From: Streptomyces sp. JH14
GTDB lineage: Bacteria; Actinomycetota; Actinomycetes; Streptomycetales; Streptomycetaceae
Assembly: GCF_029428675.1 (NCBI RefSeq)
Contig: NZ_JAJNEL010000001.1
Coordinates: 2,480,001-2,544,000 of the forward strand
Direction of reading: 5' to 3'
Length of the DNA: 64,000 nt
Part shown: one piece after another, positions 8,801-16,521 of the stretch
How the letters are laid out: each line of letters opens with the position of its first letter
Position numbering within the stretch: the stretch's first letter is position 1
Notes under the pieces: generated by a model
Databases searched by the model: none
Told to the model about the DNA's origin: nothing
The model's input: the letters and a program-made list of their open reading frames with translations, nothing else
Translations under genes and position numbers: made by a program

Positions 8801-9362
8801 CACTGAGGAAGGCGCGCAACGCGAAGGGGGAATCGGCCGCTAGCGCGGCAGATGCATCACGCTTCACAGCCTTGGCACCGTGGGCCTGGACCGTACTCAC
8901 GGCCACCCTGAGATCCTCGTCCACGGCAGTCTGGAAACCGCCCTGGAGGAGGGTCTCGACCGCTGCGTCCCCGCTGGACAACGCCGCACCGATGGCGTTG
9001 CGCGTCGCCAAGCCCGCTGTGGCCAGGGACTCCGCGAGGGCGAACCTGTTGTCCTCGGCCCAGGCCACAGGTGCCTTCTGATCGAGGAACTCCGTTATGT
9101 CCGCGGCGGAGCCCGCCAGCGCCGCGGACGCCGCGGTGCGGACGGCCCGGCGGCCCGATCGGTACGCCCAGACCACCTTGCCGCGATCGGTATCCGGAAG
9201 CCCAGATCCCTCGGGCACCGCCGGCGTGCCACCCGAACCGCTCGCCGCGTACGCCGGGCGTGTCCCGAACATACCGGTGGACAGCACGCTGCCGGCCGCT
9301 ACCCCGGTGAAAATGGCCAGCGTCTGACGCCTACTCAACCCCCGCCGTGATTGCTGTGACAT
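5805..9362 (-). CDS. Tat-exported ALF-repeat, alanine-rich coiled-coil protein with distinct C-terminal domain
   Basis: 1,185 residues. The N-terminus has a twin-arginine signal (SRRQTLAIF, then a hydrophobic stretch and cleavage near AYAA, about residue 40). Residues about 70-270 hold ALF-type repeats of the form DRVxVxxILAxGSxxVRExASxAL. About 280-600 is a long Ala/Glu/Lys-rich helical rod, about 600-800 a second ALF block, and about 800-985 another Ala-rich rod. From about residue 1000 an unrelated domain of about 185 residues follows, rich in Trp, Tyr and Gly with two Cys (ESCLTPFG, RSQCFGPN). ALF repeats are known from actinobacterial exported and polymorphic-toxin-like proteins. A toxin role for the tip is only a hypothesis. 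The start ATG 9362 is chosen for its GGGAG site. The product could instead be a structural cell-surface protein. Confidence 0.85.
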   Translation of the reverse strand: MSQQSRRGLSRRQTLAIFTGVAAGSVLSTGMFGTRPAYAASGSGGTPAVPEGSGLPDTDRGKVVWAYRSGRRAVRTAASAALAGSAADITEFLDQKAPVAWAEDNRFALAESLATAGLATRNAIGAALSSGDAAVETLLQGGFQTAVDEDLRVAVSTVQAHGAKAVKRDASAALAADSPFALRAFLSDGRFTAQEEDDRVQVMTILASGSPQVREYASRAMDDGSARAIRWFLETGQYIARARDEESATIQQLVDLVEKEGRRASLKTDEAVELSDQAVSASEKAKASALEAKAEALAAEQDVTRSAKAAGKAAQAAMGAAAAASTAVSASRTAQSAAQRSVAAANAAAAAAASAGRAAANAYRAAIAASKDRAMAGAATAAADVALKLVSFVRTVAAKADLAALASDAALRAGDAAASSAINAADAARAAADAAVASGAAQSESAVAKRAAAEAEAAAARATQAAGRARNLAGQAAAAARAARDAANSAADHAEKAAAAAKEAAAHAGEAVDYANRSTLAANAAVEAANAAAAAVVKARDVEAAARQAEAESLAEETSEAIEQARLAAHTELNELERFNRERTQEARLSEELRALITSAESALQNGTVEQAAAAGRKAAVGLLEGSGTWTRQAAEYALAGSDQDVVNWISTDRVLALQQDDVENVAALAAMSTEAVATAAAAALQTEDPAKIKTFLETGSVEAAADDNRVEVARILANPSSGTRERSEASAALDAGTAEAVHTFLWVGREAAVREDDRVAASALLATGGPYTKAAAQIALEGDTFMLRQFIATTQHDFARIDHDRATHISAVRASIARAAKTAANAQEDAARASEAAALARQAADKAKEWSDLAKGYAADAETSAQEARDNAEAAETSAAEAAKSAQTASNAAAAAVKASSVARQAATRAVRSAEIAARYATDAAISATVARKQAIEAGKDAVAAAQAATQAYILVAQAAVREAIQKAIDNATVPIGSGGNSLPVGAESCLTPFGKPIPSGNGNNPFELGWSWLTGGGDRSQCFGPNDGFTSTYRDHPWTKEVIDYFAGRVQSGNYELGHTYMYDYSLAGFQGLKWLRDAGATQPTDRFLTGYTGNSAYAFLGSQQIRMTPIRKNADGSVVWRYTAYSEQSIESATRPPVIGYQDWYKETAGKAINGLIDWVSGDSGPGSTMTMVIEFNVTLGP

Positions 9363-10084
9363 CACGACTCCCTTCCACTCTCACTGTGTCTATCCGACCC
9401 GTACTCGCCCCGATGGCGCGGCACGGTGCCGCCCGCCCGCCGCGTTGCCCAGACAGATGCGCAAATAGCGCGCAGGTGCTGTTCGGGCATCGAGGCAGCA
9501 TGATCCCAACACCCATTCAGTTAAACGTCAATTGGATAGCAATGCGAGGTGCAGGTCTACGGCTTGATCCGTGGTAATTGTTCCGTTTTCTCGGGGAATC
9601 GGCTCCATCATTCATGACGGATCACAAAGCGTGACCCGTCCGGCAAATTGGAAGTCTCGACTCCAAACATCTCTCGATGGAATTTCTATCCGCGCGTCAA
9701 ATCCCACACATTCGCGAAGATCACACCTCTGATTCTTCACGGGTCCTTCACGATCATCCCTACAACCTTCGCGAGGCTGGCTGTTTCGGCGGGCGAATTC
9801 GCCAACCCTGCATGACCGCTTCCGGTTTGTCCTGTTGGACATGTGGAGGGATTGAGCTCTTGAATGAGGCGCCGCAGAAAGCCGCTTCAGCTCGCCTGGA
9901 TGAATTCGCACGCCTCGCCAGGTGGGCTGAAATGGCCTGCACGGAAATATCGGCAGCCGTCATCCCGGCTGCATCCAGGACTTGCTCGCATTTCCCTGAA
10001 ACGGCGTAGAGGCACCCGGTCGGGACGCGTCGCTATGCATAGAAAAAGGGGATGAGGCACCTGATCTATAAGAGGGAAGTGCAC
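9363..10084. other. Gene-free region of lower GC between divergent genes
   Basis: About 720 bp with no credible gene on either strand. Composition is clearly less GC-rich than elsewhere (for example around 9520-9560 and 9640-9740). It should contain the divergent promoters of the ALF gene (leftward) and the exported-protein gene (rightward). The lower GC in a window of about 70% GC suggests acquired or regulatory DNA. I cannot place promoter elements with confidence. Confidence 0.5.
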
Positions 10085-10582
10085 ATGAAACTCGTCACTC
10101 GCATCATTGCGACGGCGTGTGCCGCCGGCCTGGCGGCCGTGCTGTGGACGACTTCGTCGGCGGGCCAGCCGACGGGGAACACGGACTCCGTGGCCGACGC
10201 GGCACCCGGCTATGCCGTGGAGGACTACAACTACCCGAACGCGGACAAGATCCTCGCCGAGAAGAACATCGTCCTGAAGCGGGGCGACGGGCACATCGTG
10301 CTGGCCGACTGCGCCAGCGAGACCGGACTGCTCGAGGTCTGGGCCCGCAGCAAGGACAAGATCTGCTTCAAGGTCACCGGGAACAGCGGCTGGCTGACGC
10401 TTGAGATCCCCTCCGTGTACGCCGTCAAGGGCAGCGTCGGCCAGAGCGCCCAGGTCGACATGACGGTCGGCACGGAGGAGAAGTCCTTCGACGTCGCCAA
10501 GAACACCTGGACCGCGGTCGGCGAGAGTGCCGACCCCGAGGGCCGCGACCACATGCTCGTCGAGATCCGCACCTCCAAGTAG
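10085..10582 (+). CDS. Exported protein of unknown function
   Basis: 165 residues with a Sec-type signal peptide (MKLVTRIIATACAAGLAAVL, cleavage probably in the TSSAG/GQ region). The mature part of about 135 residues has two Cys (ADCASE, KICFKV) that could form a disulfide, and looks beta-rich. The family is not recognised. The ATG at 10085 has a strong AGGGAAG site 6 nt upstream, preferred over an in-frame start at 10052. It lies 52 bp ahead of the trypsin-fold/FG-GAP gene, is probably co-transcribed, and may act with it outside the cell. Confidence 0.75.
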   Translation: MKLVTRIIATACAAGLAAVLWTTSSAGQPTGNTDSVADAAPGYAVEDYNYPNADKILAEKNIVLKRGDGHIVLADCASETGLLEVWARSKDKICFKVTGNSGWLTLEIPSVYAVKGSVGQSAQVDMTVGTEEKSFDVAKNTWTAVGESADPEGRDHMLVEIRTSK

Positions 10583-10634
10583 GAACGTCAGACCGCCTGT
10601 TCACCCCTTGGATCCCGCAGCAAGGAAACCACTC

Positions 10635-12839
10635 ATGCAGCACTCCCGAGGTCTCCGCCTGGCCACGCTCGGCGCAGCCCTGATAGCGGCTCCGCTGGCG
10701 CTGTGCGCCGCACCCGCCTCCGCAGTCACCGGCACGCCTGTCGCCGACTCCGACACCACCTACGCCTACACGGCCCAGATCACCGTCGGCCCGCACGACC
10801 GCGGCTGCTCCGCCGTCCTCGTGGACGCCGAGTGGCTGCTGACCGCGGCGAGTTGCTTCGCCGCCGACCCGGCCGCTTCGCTCGCCGTCCCGGCCGGAGC
10901 CCCGGAGAAGAGCACCACCGCGATCATCGGCCGCTCCGATCTGTCCGGCACCCAGGGTGCCGAGCGGCGCGTGGTCGAACTCGTCCCGCGTACCGACCGC
11001 GATGTCGTCCTGGCCCGCCTCAACAGGCCGGTCACAGGCGTCACTCCGGTGGTGCTCGCCGCGTCCGCACCGGCAGCGGGTGAAGAGCTGAAGTTCGCCG
11101 GTTACGGCCGTAACAAGACCGAGTGGGCACCGCTCAAGCTGCACACCGCCGCCTACACCGTCGACTCGGCGGCCGCCACCTCCGCGACCGTCACCGGCAA
11201 GGACGGCGCGGCCGCCTGCATGGGCGACGCAGGTGGCCCCGTCGTACGCGCCGGCCAGCTCGTCGGCCTCAGCAGCCAGTCCTCGCAGGGGGGTTGCTAC
11301 GGCATCGACCCCGCGCAGACCTCCACGGCCGGTGTCATCTCCCGTGTCGACGACCTCAAGTCCTGGATCGACGGCAAGGTCGGTGCCACCCGGATCGTGG
11401 ACTTCAACGGTGACGGTCTCGAGGACATCGCGATCGCCGACCCGAGCGGCACGGTCGGCACCGACACCACCGCGGGTCTGGTGCGGATCGTGTACGGCGG
11501 GGGCAAGGGTGTCGCCGAGATCAACCAGGACCTCGACTGGGTGGCGGGCGGCGCCGAGCCCGGCGACTCGTTCGGCGACTCCATGGACACCGTCGACTGG
11601 AACGAGGACGGCTACACCGACCTCGTCGTCGGCACCACCCTCGAGGACGTGGGCACCGCCGCCGACGCGGGCTTCTTCGACATCCTGTACGGCGCCCCGG
11701 GCGGTATGGGCACCGGCGCGCTGAAGAGCACCCACTTCGAGCAGGGTGCGGGTGACGGAGAGATCAAGGCCGCCACGCCCGAGGCGGGCGACCGGATGGG
11801 CGACAACGTCGTGGCCGGCACCACCGCCGCGGGCGAGCCCTACATCGTGGTCTCGGCGCCCGGCGAGAAGGTGGGCACGATCGCCAAGGCCGGTGCGGCC
11901 TTCTACCTGCGCGGCTCCGTCAACGTCGCGATCCACCAGGACAAGACCGACGTCCCCGGTGCGGCCGAGGCGAACGACGGCTTCAGCGCGTCTTTGGCCG
12001 CCGACTCCAACCACATCGCGATCGGCGCACCCAATGAGGTCATCGGTGGCGACGCCGCCGCAGGCAACCTCGCGGTGTTCAGCCACACCCTGAACGCCGA
12101 CGGTCACCCCAAGCCGCTGTTCGGCCTCGACCAGGACCTCGACACCGTCTCCGGCGGCGCCGAGGCGAACGACGACTTCGCCTGGTCGCTCTCCCTGACC
12201 GACTACCGCCCCTCGGGCTCGCCCACCGCCAACGAGTCGATCCTCGCGATCGGTTCGCCCGGTGAGGCCATGTCCACGGACGGCGGCGCCACGCAGAAGG
12301 CCGACGCGGGCCGCGTCGTGGTCGGCCGCGTGACCGCCGCGGGCGCGTGGAGCGAGACGCGTCAGCTGTGGCAGGGCACCGCCGACGACGACGTCTCCGG
12401 CACCGCCGAAGCCGGCGACCGCATGGGCGAGAGCCTGACCGCCGTCAACACCGCACCCCGTGCCGTGAGCACCAGCGCTACCATGCGCCTCGCCGTCGGC
12501 ACCCCCGGTGAGGCCCTCGGCACCACCGCCAACGCCGGCGCCATCCACACCTTCTCCCTGGTCGCAGCGGCCGGCACCAACGACCGCTGGATCGAGGCCG
12601 GAGACGGCGACGGCATCCCCGGCACCCCGGGCGCCAACCAGTACCTGGGCCGCAACATCCACTACACCGGCACCAAGCTCTACGTCGGAATGCCCTACGG
12701 ACCCGGCCTCGGCGCCCTGTACGCCCTGCCCATGTCCAACACCATCACCGGCGGAACAGTCGCACCGGTGACCGTGTACAAGCCGGGCACCGGCGGCCTG
12801 CCCAACGTCGGCACCCGCTTCGGCGCGCAAGCCCGCTGA
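10635..12839 (+). CDS. Exported trypsin-fold/FG-GAP protein lacking catalytic His and Ser
   Basis: 734 residues. The signal peptide ends near ASAVTG (about residue 30). Residues about 31-245 are an S1 trypsin-like domain. From about 255 onward there are six or seven FG-GAP/integrin-type repeats, starting with DFNGDGLEDIAIAD and then DWNEDGYTDLVVG, expected to fold as a calcium-binding beta-propeller. In S1 peptidases the triad lies in TAAHC, D-[IV]-x-L and GDSGGP. Here these read LTAASC (His to Ser at about 73), DVVLARL (Asp kept, about 123) and CMGDAGGP (Ser to Ala at about 199). The protein should therefore be proteolytically inactive and probably binds a ligand or surface. The start ATG is supported by AAGGAA. 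Confidence 0.88.
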   Translation: MQHSRGLRLATLGAALIAAPLALCAAPASAVTGTPVADSDTTYAYTAQITVGPHDRGCSAVLVDAEWLLTAASCFAADPAASLAVPAGAPEKSTTAIIGRSDLSGTQGAERRVVELVPRTDRDVVLARLNRPVTGVTPVVLAASAPAAGEELKFAGYGRNKTEWAPLKLHTAAYTVDSAAATSATVTGKDGAAACMGDAGGPVVRAGQLVGLSSQSSQGGCYGIDPAQTSTAGVISRVDDLKSWIDGKVGATRIVDFNGDGLEDIAIADPSGTVGTDTTAGLVRIVYGGGKGVAEINQDLDWVAGGAEPGDSFGDSMDTVDWNEDGYTDLVVGTTLEDVGTAADAGFFDILYGAPGGMGTGALKSTHFEQGAGDGEIKAATPEAGDRMGDNVVAGTTAAGEPYIVVSAPGEKVGTIAKAGAAFYLRGSVNVAIHQDKTDVPGAAEANDGFSASLAADSNHIAIGAPNEVIGGDAAAGNLAVFSHTLNADGHPKPLFGLDQDLDTVSGGAEANDDFAWSLSLTDYRPSGSPTANESILAIGSPGEAMSTDGGATQKADAGRVVVGRVTAAGAWSETRQLWQGTADDDVSGTAEAGDRMGESLTAVNTAPRAVSTSATMRLAVGTPGEALGTTANAGAIHTFSLVAAAGTNDRWIEAGDGDGIPGTPGANQYLGRNIHYTGTKLYVGMPYGPGLGALYALPMSNTITGGTVAPVTVYKPGTGGLPNVGTRFGAQAR

Positions 12840-12851
12840 TGTAGGCGTCCG

Positions 12852-12896
12852 CCGCTGGACAGCCAACCGGTAGGCGTCACACCGGCTGTCCAGCGG
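12852..12896 (+). terminator. Terminator hairpin after the FG-GAP gene
   Basis: A 13-bp perfect stem CCGCTGGACAGCC/GGCTGTCCAGCGG with a 19-nt loop, 12 bp after the stop codon. There is no U-tract, as is common in Streptomyces. Confidence 0.7.
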
Positions 12897-13043
12897 CCCC
12901 GCGAGGACGTGGGCCAGCAACGGCACAACTGCCGACGGACGCAAGGTCGATTCCCCTTTCGCGGCCATCAGCGCAGGCATCGCGATCAATGAGCTTCTTC
13001 GATGTGGCCACCGATCGGGTGACGGTCCGTGAAGCGCAACGAG

Positions 13044-13105
13044 CGAGGCCCCCGAGCTGTTGATCGAGATGTCTGACGTCTCCATCACGTTGCTCGGGGG
13101 CCTCG
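13044..13105 (+). promoter_or_regulatory. 14-bp inverted repeat abutting the transposase start
   Basis: CGAGGCCCCCGAGC (13044-13057) is exactly complementary to GCTCGGGGGCCTCG (13092-13105), with a 34-nt loop. The right arm ends one base before the TTG start at 13106. In a transcript entering from outside, this hairpin could hide the translation start, a known way in which IS elements limit transposase expression from flanking promoters. That role is inferred. Confidence 0.5.
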
Positions 13106-13855
13106 TTGGTCATCCATCCTGCCGCACTCGACCTGCCGCATGCACTCGTGGAATGGGTCACGATGTTGATCGTCACCCGTGAGGGCGACCGGCGCTGCAA
13201 GCTTCGTCCGTCACAGCGCGCGATGGTGGCACTGGTGCACCTGCGCGAACACACCACTTCGGCGAAGATCGCTGCCGGGTTCGGGATCAGCGAGTCCACC
13301 GCGCATGCCTGCACCAGCGCGGTCGTCGACCTTCTCGCCGCCCGTGCACCGGGCCTGCTCAAGACGCTGCGCGATCACGAACCCGACTTCGTCCTGCTCG
13401 ACGGCACTCTCGCCGAATGCGACCGGGTCGGCGACGGCCGGGCCGACTACTCCCACAAGCACCGCCGCCACGGCGTGAATGTGCCGGTCGTCACCGATCC
13501 CGATGGCCGGCCGCTGTGGCTCTCGCCCGCCCTGCCGGGCCGCACCCACGATCTGACCGCTGCCCGCACCCATCGGATCATCCGGATCTGCGAGCGCCAG
13601 GGCGTTCCGATCGTGGCCGATCTCGCCCACCAGGGCGCCGGCCCGTGGCTGACCACGGGCATCAAACGCAAGCCCCTGCAGGAACTGACCCCCACCGACA
13701 AGACCCGCAACCGTGCCCTGGCCGCAGCACGCGCACCCGTCGAACGCGGCGTCGCCCGCCTGAAGTCCTGGCGGATCTTCCGCAGGTCCCGCTGCAGCCC
13801 CAACCGCATGACGTCAATCGCCAAGGCCATCCTCACACTGGAGCGGCAACGCTGA
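13106..13855 (+). CDS. IS5-family DDE transposase
   Basis: 249 residues. An N-terminal helix-turn-helix-like region (about 36-75, [19 protein letters not shown]) is followed by the catalytic core with Asp99 ([11 protein letters not shown]), Asp149 ([10 protein letters not shown]) and Glu213 ([14 protein letters not shown]). Length and triad are complete. The usual A-D-K-x-Y-Q-G-A motif is altered to ADLAHQGAG, which may lower activity. The TTG start is chosen because the first residues (VIHPAALDL) align with the typical start of these transposases; ATG at 13163 is the alternative. It is related to, but clearly different from, the remnant at 3119-3580. Confidence 0.88.
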   Translation: MVIHPAALDLPHALVEWVTMLIVTREGDRRCKLRPSQRAMVALVHLREHTTSAKIAAGFGISESTAHACTSAVVDLLAARAPGLLKTLRDHEPDFVLLDGTLAECDRVGDGRADYSHKHRRHGVNVPVVTDPDGRPLWLSPALPGRTHDLTAARTHRIIRICERQGVPIVADLAHQGAGPWLTTGIKRKPLQELTPTDKTRNRALAAARAPVERGVARLKSWRIFRRSRCSPNRMTSIAKAILTLERQR

Positions 13856-13866
13856 AGAAGCTCACT

Positions 13867-13891
13867 GTAGGCCCCGCAATGCGGGGCCTAC
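13867..13891. terminator. Perfect 11-bp hairpin between IS and DUF2017 gene
   Basis: GTAGGCCCCGC-AAT-GCGGGGCCTAC, a perfect stem with a 3-nt loop. It lies about 90 bp downstream of the leftward DUF2017 gene and 11 bp after the transposase stop, so it can terminate from both sides. Confidence 0.7.
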
Positions 13892-13932
13892 GGGAGCCGG
13901 GGAAGCGTTTTCAGGGGCTTCGGTGCCGGGGC

Positions 13933-13949
13933 TCTGACCTGCGGTGATG
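13933..13949 (-). repeat. 17-bp 3'-end motif, copy 1
   Basis: In the transcript sense of the DUF2017 gene this reads CATCACCGCAGGTCAGA and lies 29 bp beyond the stop codon, between the gene and its terminator hairpin. An identical copy is at 17757-17773 in the same position relative to the M6 protease gene. Confidence 0.6.
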
Positions 13950-13978
13950 GGGTTCTCTGCAAGCCCTCTCTGCACCGA

Positions 13979-14560
13979 CTACGGCATCAGGGTCTCGACG
14001 AGCGTTTCCTGGAGCGCGCCCAGCCAGAGATAGGCCATGACCATGGGCTTGCGCGGGTCGCTGTCGGGCAGCCGGTAGAGCGACCCCTCGCCGCCCTCGT
14101 CCTCGTCGGAGACCTCCAGACGGGTGCCGATGGTCAGCCGGAGGTCGTTGAGAGCGCCGAGCCAGTTGCGGCACTCGTCGGCGGTGAGCGTGAGGGTTCC
14201 GCCGTCCTCGCCGGCCGGGACCGCGTCCAGGGTGCGTACGACGGTGAGGGCGTCGTCGCGCTTGCGGGTGCGCAGGTCGTTCTCGGTGAACCTGCGGAAC
14301 TCGGCGGACGCGGCGCGCAGTTCGCTGTCGTCGTCGCCGTAGGCCTCCGGGAAGAGCCGGGCCAGGGCCGGGTCGGTCGGCGGTTCGCTGGGCCCTTCGG
14401 CGAAGAGGGCCGCGAGCGGGTCCTCGCCCTCGGCCGGTGCGTCGCCCGGGCCGATCAGTTCCAGCAACTGGACGGCGAGGGAGCGCAGGATCGCGATCTC
14501 CACCTCGTCGAGCGCGACGGCCGCGCCGCCGCCGGGGGTGGCCTCGAAGTGGCCGGCCAT
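13979..14560 (-). CDS. DUF2017 family protein
   Basis: 193-residue cytoplasmic acidic protein of the actinobacterial DUF2017 family. Characteristic stretches are VEIAILRSLAVQLLELIG near the N-terminus, FRRFTENDLR in the middle and WLGALNDLRLTIGTRLEV toward the C-terminus. Function is unknown. The gene is typically found next to clpS in Streptomyces, as here (71 bp downstream of clpS, same strand), which suggests a link to N-degron/Clp proteolysis. The ATG is preceded by GGAGAAA. Residues about 58-100 are acidic and low in complexity. Confidence 0.88.
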   Translation of the reverse strand: MAGHFEATPGGGAAVALDEVEIAILRSLAVQLLELIGPGDAPAEGEDPLAALFAEGPSEPPTDPALARLFPEAYGDDDSELRAASAEFRRFTENDLRTRKRDDALTVVRTLDAVPAGEDGGTLTLTADECRNWLGALNDLRLTIGTRLEVSDEDEGGEGSLYRLPDSDPRKPMVMAYLWLGALQETLVETLMP

Positions 14561-14631
14561 GGGGTTTCTCCGATGGTGGGTCGGGCGGGGCAGTGGACAG
14601 GTGGGCGGGCCGGGCCGCTCAGGGGTGCGTG

Positions 14632-14946
14632 TCAGTTGCGGTCCTGCGTGAGGGTGGCCCAGAGCCCGTAGCCGTGCATGGCCTGGACGTCGCGCTCCAT
14701 CTCCTCACGACTGCCGCTGGAGACGACGGCGCGGCCCTTGTGGTGCACGTCGAGCATGAGCTTGTGGGCCTTGTCCTTCGAGTAGCCGAAGTAGGCCTGG
14801 AAGACATAGGTCACGTAGCTCATGAGGTTGACCGGGTCGTTGTGGACGAGCGTCACCCAGGGCACGTCGGGCTCGGGAACGACGACGTTCTCCTCGGCCG
14901 ATTCCGGACGCTCGATCTCTACGGGGGCGACGCTCACGCACCCCAT
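14632..14946 (-). CDS. clpS: ATP-dependent Clp protease adaptor ClpS
   Basis: 104 residues. Delivers proteins with destabilising N-termini to the ClpAP/ClpCP machine. The core is unmistakable: [20 protein letters not shown], with the family NDP motif that binds N-degrons, then [17 protein letters not shown] and the C-terminal [14 protein letters not shown]. The N-terminal 25 residues are acidic. The start is uncertain between ATG 14946 and GTG 14937, because both have G-rich upstream sequence. It is divergent from pncB with about 80 bp between them, and is followed by the DUF2017 gene in an apparent operon. Confidence 0.95.
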   Translation of the reverse strand: MGCVSVAPVEIERPESAEENVVVPEPDVPWVTLVHNDPVNLMSYVTYVFQAYFGYSKDKAHKLMLDVHHKGRAVVSSGSREEMERDVQAMHGYGLWATLTQDRN

Positions 14947-15025
14947 GCTGCCACCCGGGAGGGGGCACCGCACAAACGGACCCGAGATCTCGTCACTCTG
15001 ACGAAATAGGGGTAGCATCCATGCC

Positions 15026-16354
15026 ATGAACTCTGCGGACCTTGGGCGACGGGTCGGTGTGCCGTCGACCGCGCTCTTCACCGACCAGTACGAGCTCACG
15101 ATGGTGCAGGCCGCGCTGAAGGCCGGAACCGCCGACCGGCACTCGGTCTTCGAGGCATTCACCCGCCGACTGCCCGAGGGACGGCGCTACGGCGTCGTCG
15201 CAGGCATCGGACGCGTACTGGACGCGGTGGAGAACTTCCACTTCGACGACGAGATGCTCGCCTTCCTGCGCGAGCGGAACATCGTCGACGGGCCGACGCT
15301 CGACTGGCTGGCCGACTTCCGCTTCAGCGGCGACATCTGGGGCTACCCCGAGGGCGAGGTGTACTTCCCCGGCTCGCCGATCCTGCGGGTCGAGGGCTCC
15401 TTCGCCGAATGCGTGCTGCTGGAGACGGTCGTCCTCTCGATCCTCAACCACGACTCGGCGATCGCCGCGGCGGCGTCCCGGATGTCGGCGGCCGCGGGCG
15501 GGCGCAGGCTGATCGAGATGGGTGCACGCCGCACCCATGAACTGTCCGCGGTGGCGTCGTCGCGTGCCGCGTACATCGGCGGCTTCGACACGACGTCCGA
15601 TCTGGCGGCGGGGTTCCGCTACAACATCCCGACGGTCGGCACGAGCGCACACGCGTTCACCCTGCTGCACGACTGCGAGCGCGACGCGTTCCGGGCACAG
15701 GTCGACTCGCTGGGCCGGGGCACGACGCTGCTGGTCGACACGTTCGACGTCGCGGAGGCGGTCCGTACGGCGGTCGAGGTCGCCGGGACCGAGCTGGGGG
15801 CGGTGCGGATCGACTCCGGAGACCTGCTGCTGGTCGCCCACCGGGTGCGGCAGCAGCTCGACGAGCTGGGGGCCGCGGGGACCAAGATCGTGGTGACGTC
15901 GGACCTCGACGAGTACGCGATCGCGTCGCTGGCCGCGGCACCGGTCGACGCCTACGGCGTGGGCACGCAGCTCGTGACCGGCAGCGGCCAGCCGACCTGC
16001 TCGATGGTCTACAAGCTGGTCGCCCGGGCGACCTCCGCCGATCCTGCGGAACCGCTGCAGCCGGTGGCGAAGAAGTCGCTGGGGGCGAAGTCCTCGGTGG
16101 GAGGCCGCAAGTGGGCCGCGCGGCGGCTGGACGAGGACGGGGTGGCCGAGGCCGAGGTGATCGGCACCGGCCCGGTGCCGGACGAGCTGGCCGACCGGCA
16201 GCTTCTGGTCGAGCTGGTCAGAGACGGCGAGGTGGTCGCCCGCGAGCCGCTGGACGTGGCCCGGGAACGGCATATCGCCGCGCGCCGGGGGCTGCCGATG
16301 TCGGCCATGCAACTGTCCAGGGGAGAGCCGGTGATTCCCACGGAGTACGTGTGA
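15026..16354 (+). CDS. pncB: Nicotinate phosphoribosyltransferase
   Basis: 442 residues. Converts nicotinate and PRPP (with ATP) to nicotinate mononucleotide, the committed step of the Preiss-Handler NAD salvage route. Family marks include [12 protein letters not shown] at the N-terminus, [19 protein letters not shown], the region around [13 protein letters not shown], and the phosphate-binding IDSGDLL segment. Length is normal. The ATG at 15026 is favoured because the N-terminal sequence matches the family from there. Nicotinamidase (pncA) follows 167 bp downstream on the same strand, so both salvage steps sit together. Confidence 0.95.
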   Translation: MNSADLGRRVGVPSTALFTDQYELTMVQAALKAGTADRHSVFEAFTRRLPEGRRYGVVAGIGRVLDAVENFHFDDEMLAFLRERNIVDGPTLDWLADFRFSGDIWGYPEGEVYFPGSPILRVEGSFAECVLLETVVLSILNHDSAIAAAASRMSAAAGGRRLIEMGARRTHELSAVASSRAAYIGGFDTTSDLAAGFRYNIPTVGTSAHAFTLLHDCERDAFRAQVDSLGRGTTLLVDTFDVAEAVRTAVEVAGTELGAVRIDSGDLLLVAHRVRQQLDELGAAGTKIVVTSDLDEYAIASLAAAPVDAYGVGTQLVTGSGQPTCSMVYKLVARATSADPAEPLQPVAKKSLGAKSSVGGRKWAARRLDEDGVAEAEVIGTGPVPDELADRQLLVELVRDGEVVAREPLDVARERHIAARRGLPMSAMQLSRGEPVIPTEYV

Positions 16355-16521
16355 ACGCGGGGTGGCAGGGAAGGCGTGAACGCCAATAGCAGCGATGCGC
16401 CCCCTCCCGCAAGGCGGGCGCAGTCTCTAGGCTCGATTCCAGCCTCTCCGTGACTGTTCCGCTTCCTTCCGTTCCCCGCTCGTCCGCTCCCCCGTCGCTC
16501 CCCCATCGAAGGACACCCGCC

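Larger units (their letters stand above)
12990..13864 (+). mobile_element. IS5-family insertion sequence
   Basis: About 875 bp. It carries a full-length transposase and is bounded by the 11-bp inverted repeat TGAGCTTCTTC (12990-13000)/GAAGAAGCTCA (13854-13864). The right repeat overlaps the transposase stop codon. Size and layout fit the IS5 family. No target duplication is obvious, so the outer bases may have diverged or the ends may extend slightly. Confidence 0.65.

Noticed and set aside
10425..13088. Antisense open frame of 887 codons opposite the FG-GAP gene
   Set aside because: It is the mirror of repeated, GC-rich coding sequence on the other strand. It reads as Gly/Val/Arg-rich low complexity without domain motifs, and crosses two genes and an IS end.
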